In this document: positions 36,745-39,577 of the stretch, piece after piece
Numbering within the stretch: position 1 is the first letter of the stretch
Layout of the letters: each line of letters begins with the position of its first letter
DNA from: Thermogemmatispora onikobensis
GTDB lineage: Bacteria > Chloroflexota > Ktedonobacteria > Ktedonobacterales > Ktedonobacteraceae
Assembly: GCF_001748285.1 (NCBI RefSeq)
Contig: NZ_BDGT01000044.1
Location: 1 to 39,577 of the forward strand
Length of the DNA stretch: 39,577 bases
Direction of reading: 5' to 3'
Notes under the pieces: generated by a model
The model's input: the letters and a program-made list of their open reading frames with translations, nothing else
Told to the model about the DNA's origin: nothing
Databases searched by the model: none
Position numbers and translations under genes: made by a program

Positions 36745-36758
36745 CTTGCCCCGGCAAG
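36745..36758. promoter_or_regulatory. Short palindrome in divergent intergenic region
   Basis: CTTGCC (36745-36750), CC, GGCAAG (36753-36758): a 6-bp inverted repeat between the divergent genes at 36571 and 36903. It could be an operator for either; no gene is visible in this 331-base gap. Confidence 0.3.
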
Positions 36759-36811
36759 GGAGACGGGGCGGAAACCGCGGGCAGGGATATAGCTCCCTCT
36801 CGCCAGCCATA

Positions 36812-36820
36812 TGCTATCAT
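36812..36820 (+). promoter_or_regulatory. Extended -10 promoter of the acu operon
   Basis: TGC followed directly by TATCAT (36815-36820); no clear -35 hexamer. Transcription near 36827 would give a ~75-base leader ending in AAAGGAGGAGG (36885-36895). Confidence 0.5.
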
Positions 36821-36902
36821 AAAGACGGCTGAAGGTCGTTCTCTCTATCTCCCGGCGTGACGAACGCTGCCGGAGCGGTCCGCTAAAGGAGGAGGGCACG
36901 CT

Positions 36903-37613
36903 ATGCTTGTCAAAGATGTCATGACCAGAAAGCTGATTACGGTGACCCCCGATGATACCCTCGGGCACGCTGCCACGCTGCTGCGCCAGTTTCAGTTTCA
37001 TCATCTGCCAGTAGTTCAAGGGGAGCCAGCTATCTTCGGCTTCACGGGAGCGACGAAGCCTCTCTATCTGGAAGGGCTGCTGACCTCGCAGGATATCGAC
37101 CTGGCTGTCGCCGCCTCGGCGCAGCAACCCTGGCAGGAGCGACATGTCCAGGAGGTCATGGACCGCAGCCCCGTCTGCGTGACTCCCACGACCAGCGTCG
37201 CCGCTGCAGCCCAGGTGCTGGTTGAGCGCGGCCTCAACGGGCTGCCCGTCGTCGAGTATGAGCAGCAGGAGCAGCGAACGCGCACCCTCCTGGTGGGCCT
37301 CTTGACCCGCAGCGATCTACTCATCGCGCTCGCCCGCGCTCTGGGAGCTTTCGAGCCAGGGATGCAGCTCCTGATCCCCTTCACCACGGGCAATCCGACC
37401 CCGCTGGCCCGCCTTCTGCTCCTGGCTGCTGAACTGCATGTTCAGGTCCGCAGCCTGGTCGTTGTTCCTCCCAAGAATGGCCAGCCGCGAATGGCGACCG
37501 TACGCCTGGGCACCATTAACCCGGCCCCTCTCTTGATGCGCCTGCAGGATGAAGGCATCGAGTACTCGTTTCCCGATCTTGCTCTAGAGGAGCGCAGCCA
37601 TGACCAAGCCTGA
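36903..37613 (+). CDS. acuB: CBS-domain protein AcuB-like
   Basis: A 236-residue protein with two CBS domains (about 1-80 and 84-146), each starting with the D-V-M-(T/D)-R motif (KDVMTRKLITVTPDD, QEVMDRSPVCVTPTT) and closing with GLLT-S/R-x-D. The C-terminal ~80 residues have an ACT-like strand-helix pattern. This layout and the overlap with an AcuC gene match AcuB of the Bacillus acetoin-utilisation (acuABC) locus. CBS pairs usually bind adenine nucleotides, so it may tune the acetylation system to energy state. Its stop codon overlaps the next start by 14 bases. A strong AAAGGAGGAGG precedes the ATG. Confidence 0.85.
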   Translation: MLVKDVMTRKLITVTPDDTLGHAATLLRQFQFHHLPVVQGEPAIFGFTGATKPLYLEGLLTSQDIDLAVAASAQQPWQERHVQEVMDRSPVCVTPTTSVAAAAQVLVERGLNGLPVVEYEQQEQRTRTLLVGLLTRSDLLIALARALGAFEPGMQLLIPFTTGNPTPLARLLLLAAELHVQVRSLVVVPPKNGQPRMATVRLGTINPAPLLMRLQDEGIEYSFPDLALEERSHDQA

Positions 37614-39577
37614 TCTTGCTTCTTCTCACCCCCGCGTTTGCCTGGCTTTTGACCCGCTGGAACTCCACTACGATTTTGGGGCCGCCCACCCCCTCCAGGC
37701 GGACCGCATGCGGGCCTTGCTGGACCTGCTGGAGACCTGCCAGCTGTGGCGCCAGGGCGATCCCCTGTTGCACCTTCCGATCCGCCCCGCCTCCCTCGAT
37801 GAGCTGCGGCTGATCCACACCGATGACTACCTGGCCGCGGTTCAGCGGCTCGGGGCCGCGGCGGCAGAGCTGCCTGCTCTTCCCCCACAGCAACGGCAGG
37901 AGTTGGAGCAGCAGGCGCTCCGCTACGGCTTCGGCGATGGCGATACGCCCATTATGCCAGCAATGCACGAGGTTTCGGCGATGATCGCCGGCGGGACACT
38001 GGTCGCAATGAGTGCCGTGCTCGGCTTGCCCGAGGGCGGCCAGTTCTCCTCACCCGAGGAGCGGCCTGTGCATGTCTTCCATCCCGGCGGCGGCCTCCAT
38101 CATGCCTGGGCCAGTCGTGCCTCGGGCTTCTGCGTCTATAATGATGCTGCTGTGGCCATTGCTCATGTGCTGCGCGCCAGCGAGGCCAAAGTCCTCTATG
38201 TCGATTTCGACGCCCATCATGGCGATGGGGTACAGCGTGCCTTTTACGATGAACCGCGCGTCTTGACGGTCTCCCTCCACGAAACGGGCCGCTACCTCTT
38301 CCCCGGCACCGGCGATGTCCTGGAATTGGGGAACGGCCTTGGTCGCGGCTATTCTGTCAATGTGCCTCTGGAGCCATTTACACAGGATGACTCCTACATT
38401 GAGGTCATCGAGAACCTGCTACCGCCCCTGGCCCTCTCTTTCGCCCCCGACGTGATTATCAGCAACCACGGCTGCGATACCCATGCCTGGGACCCGCTGA
38501 CTCACCTGGCCTTGACCACACGCGCCTTGCAGGCCCAGGTGCGACTGGTGCACGAGCTGGCTCATCGCTACTGCGGTGGGCGCTGGGTCGCTCTTGGCGG
38601 CGGCGGCTATGATCCCTATCGGGTCGTGCCGCGGGCCTGGGCCCTGGTCTGGGCGGAACTGTCCGGTCAGCCGCTCCCTGCTCAGCTGCCCACCGATTGG
38701 ATCGAGCGCTGGCGCCCGTCGTGGGAGGCCATGCGCGAGCGCGAGCGCGAGACCTGGGAGGTGATGGGCAAACCGCAACAGGAAAGCAACTTCCCTGCAA
38801 CCTTTGAGGACCAGCCAGAACACTTCCCACCGGTGCCACGTATCCAGGAAATCACGCGGGCCAACCGCCATACGGCCTCGCTCGTTCGCCATCTCGCTGT
38901 GCCGCCTGCCGTGCGACCGGCTTTTCCACCGCTGCGCCAGCGCTCGCCGCTGGCGGGCCTCTTCGATTTGCTCCACCTGCGCGGCGCTGATACGCCCTCG
39001 CGTAGCCAGACCTTGCAGACGGCGCGCGGCCCGATCCTCTTGCGCGATTTCTGTCCCCCCTCGCTGGTCGAACGCTTTCGCCCCTCCAGCGGTCTCTGCT
39101 CCTTCACGCGCCTGCCCGAGCGCGAGCATCGTCTGCTGCTGGAGATTGCGCAGCGGGCCGATTGCGCGCTGGCTCTTGCCCATACCCCCGGAGGTGAGAT
39201 CGTCGGCGAGGTGACTCTGGCCCCCGGCGACGCCTGGTGGGAGGGGTTGGAGCAGGTCTATGAGGTAGCCATTGAGGTCAGCCGAGACTGGCGTGGTCTG
39301 GGCATCGCGCGCAATCTGCTGGCTTTTGCCCTCGATCTGGAGGCTCGCGAGGACTTGATTTTCTTTGCCGTTGGCCTCTCCTGGCACTGGGATACCGAGG
39401 GCACCGGCTTGTCAATCTATCGCTATCGGGAGATGCTCATCAAGCTCTTTGGCTCTCAGGGCTTTAAGGAGTATCCTACCAATGAGCCGAATATCGCCAT
39501 GGACCCGGCCAATGTCTTGCTGGTTCGCGTCGGCAGCCGGGCCGATCAGCGCATCGTCAGCCAATTCTTCAGTCGGG
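37600..39577 (+). CDS. AcuC-AcuA fusion: lysine deacetylase joined to acetyltransferase (3' truncated)
   Basis: The open frame leaves the window after 659 codons. Residues about 10-380 are a histone-deacetylase-fold protein like AcuC: catalytic His167-His168, Zn ligands Asp204, His206 (FDAHHGDG) and Asp293 (GCDTHAWDPLTH), and Tyr337 (GGGGYD). A ~90-residue Pro/Arg-rich linker follows. From about residue 472 the sequence matches Bacillus AcuA, a GNAT acetyltransferase: VYEVAIEVSRDWRGLGIAR is the acetyl-CoA-binding segment, and SWHWD...YRYREML...NEPNIAMDPANVLLVRVG mirrors the AcuA C-terminal half. In Bacillus AcuA acetylates and AcuC deacetylates acetyl-CoA synthetase; here both activities seem to be in one chain. 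GAGGAG lies 7 bases before ATG 37600, inside acuB. The end of the protein is not seen. Confidence 0.92.
   Translation, partial: MTKPDLASSHPRVCLAFDPLELHYDFGAAHPLQADRMRALLDLLETCQLWRQGDPLLHLPIRPASLDELRLIHTDDYLAAVQRLGAAAAELPALPPQQRQELEQQALRYGFGDGDTPIMPAMHEVSAMIAGGTLVAMSAVLGLPEGGQFSSPEERPVHVFHPGGGLHHAWASRASGFCVYNDAAVAIAHVLRASEAKVLYVDFDAHHGDGVQRAFYDEPRVLTVSLHETGRYLFPGTGDVLELGNGLGRGYSVNVPLEPFTQDDSYIEVIENLLPPLALSFAPDVIISNHGCDTHAWDPLTHLALTTRALQAQVRLVHELAHRYCGGRWVALGGGGYDPYRVVPRAWALVWAELSGQPLPAQLPTDWIERWRPSWEAMRERERETWEVMGKPQQESNFPATFEDQPEHFPPVPRIQEITRANRHTASLVRHLAVPPAVRPAFPPLRQRSPLAGLFDLLHLRGADTPSRSQTLQTARGPILLRDFCPPSLVERFRPSSGLCSFTRLPEREHRLLLEIAQRADCALALAHTPGGEIVGEVTLAPGDAWWEGLEQVYEVAIEVSRDWRGLGIARNLLAFALDLEAREDLIFFAVGLSWHWDTEGTGLSIYRYREMLIKLFGSQGFKEYPTNEPNIAMDPANVLLVRVGSRADQRIVSQFFSR

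Overview
The window looks like chromosomal DNA from a GC-rich, soil or thermal, Gram-positive-like Chloroflexota bacterium, most likely a Ktedonobacteria member such as Thermogemmatispora. This is inferred from the abundance of Ser/Thr kinases (four), a secreted GH6 cellulase, G/C-ending codon use and gene content; no rRNA or tRNA marker is present to prove it.

Layout. 1-5165: two tandem paralogous membrane Ser/Thr kinases with related baseplate-J-like outer domains (the first is cut by the window edge). 5200-6346: an R2-like ligand-binding oxidase behind a strong promoter and an 11-bp palindrome. 6460-9360: a DCC-family thiol protein, a RAYT-like protein that has lost its catalytic residues, and a solitary beta-class DNA methyltransferase facing an MFS transporter with a long structured leader. 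10881-15079: a PLP-dependent decarboxylase, then a three-gene ABC-2 exporter operon. 15133-21702: promoter, cobalamin riboswitch, intrinsic terminator, then nrdA, nrdB and metE. 22122-28984: a 1931-residue kinase/zinc-ribbon/polytopic membrane protein and a translationally coupled membrane protein. On the minus strand, 29072-36571: a kinase-TPR protein, a CBM2-GH6 cellulase behind a LacI-type operator array, an enoyl-CoA hydratase-like protein, a lipoprotein and an anchored protein of unknown function. 36903-39577: acuB and an acuC-acuA gene fusion (cut by the window end).

The most coherent system is the riboswitch operon. Its products are the cobalamin-independent versions of two enzymes that also exist in B12-dependent form: ribonucleotide reductase and methionine synthase. 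The riboswitch core is followed by an intrinsic terminator just before the nrdA ribosome binding site, so the simple reading is that B12 shuts off a backup module. NrdB carries Phe where the radical Tyr normally sits and has the all-Glu ligand set of class Ic (Chlamydia-type, Mn/Fe) enzymes. The R2lox upstream is another family known for a Mn/Fe cofactor.

The second notable system is the acu locus, where a lysine deacetylase (AcuC) and the opposing acetyltransferase (AcuA) are joined in one polypeptide next to the CBS sensor AcuB. Transporter and decarboxylase substrates, the kinase ligands and several small proteins cannot be assigned from sequence alone.
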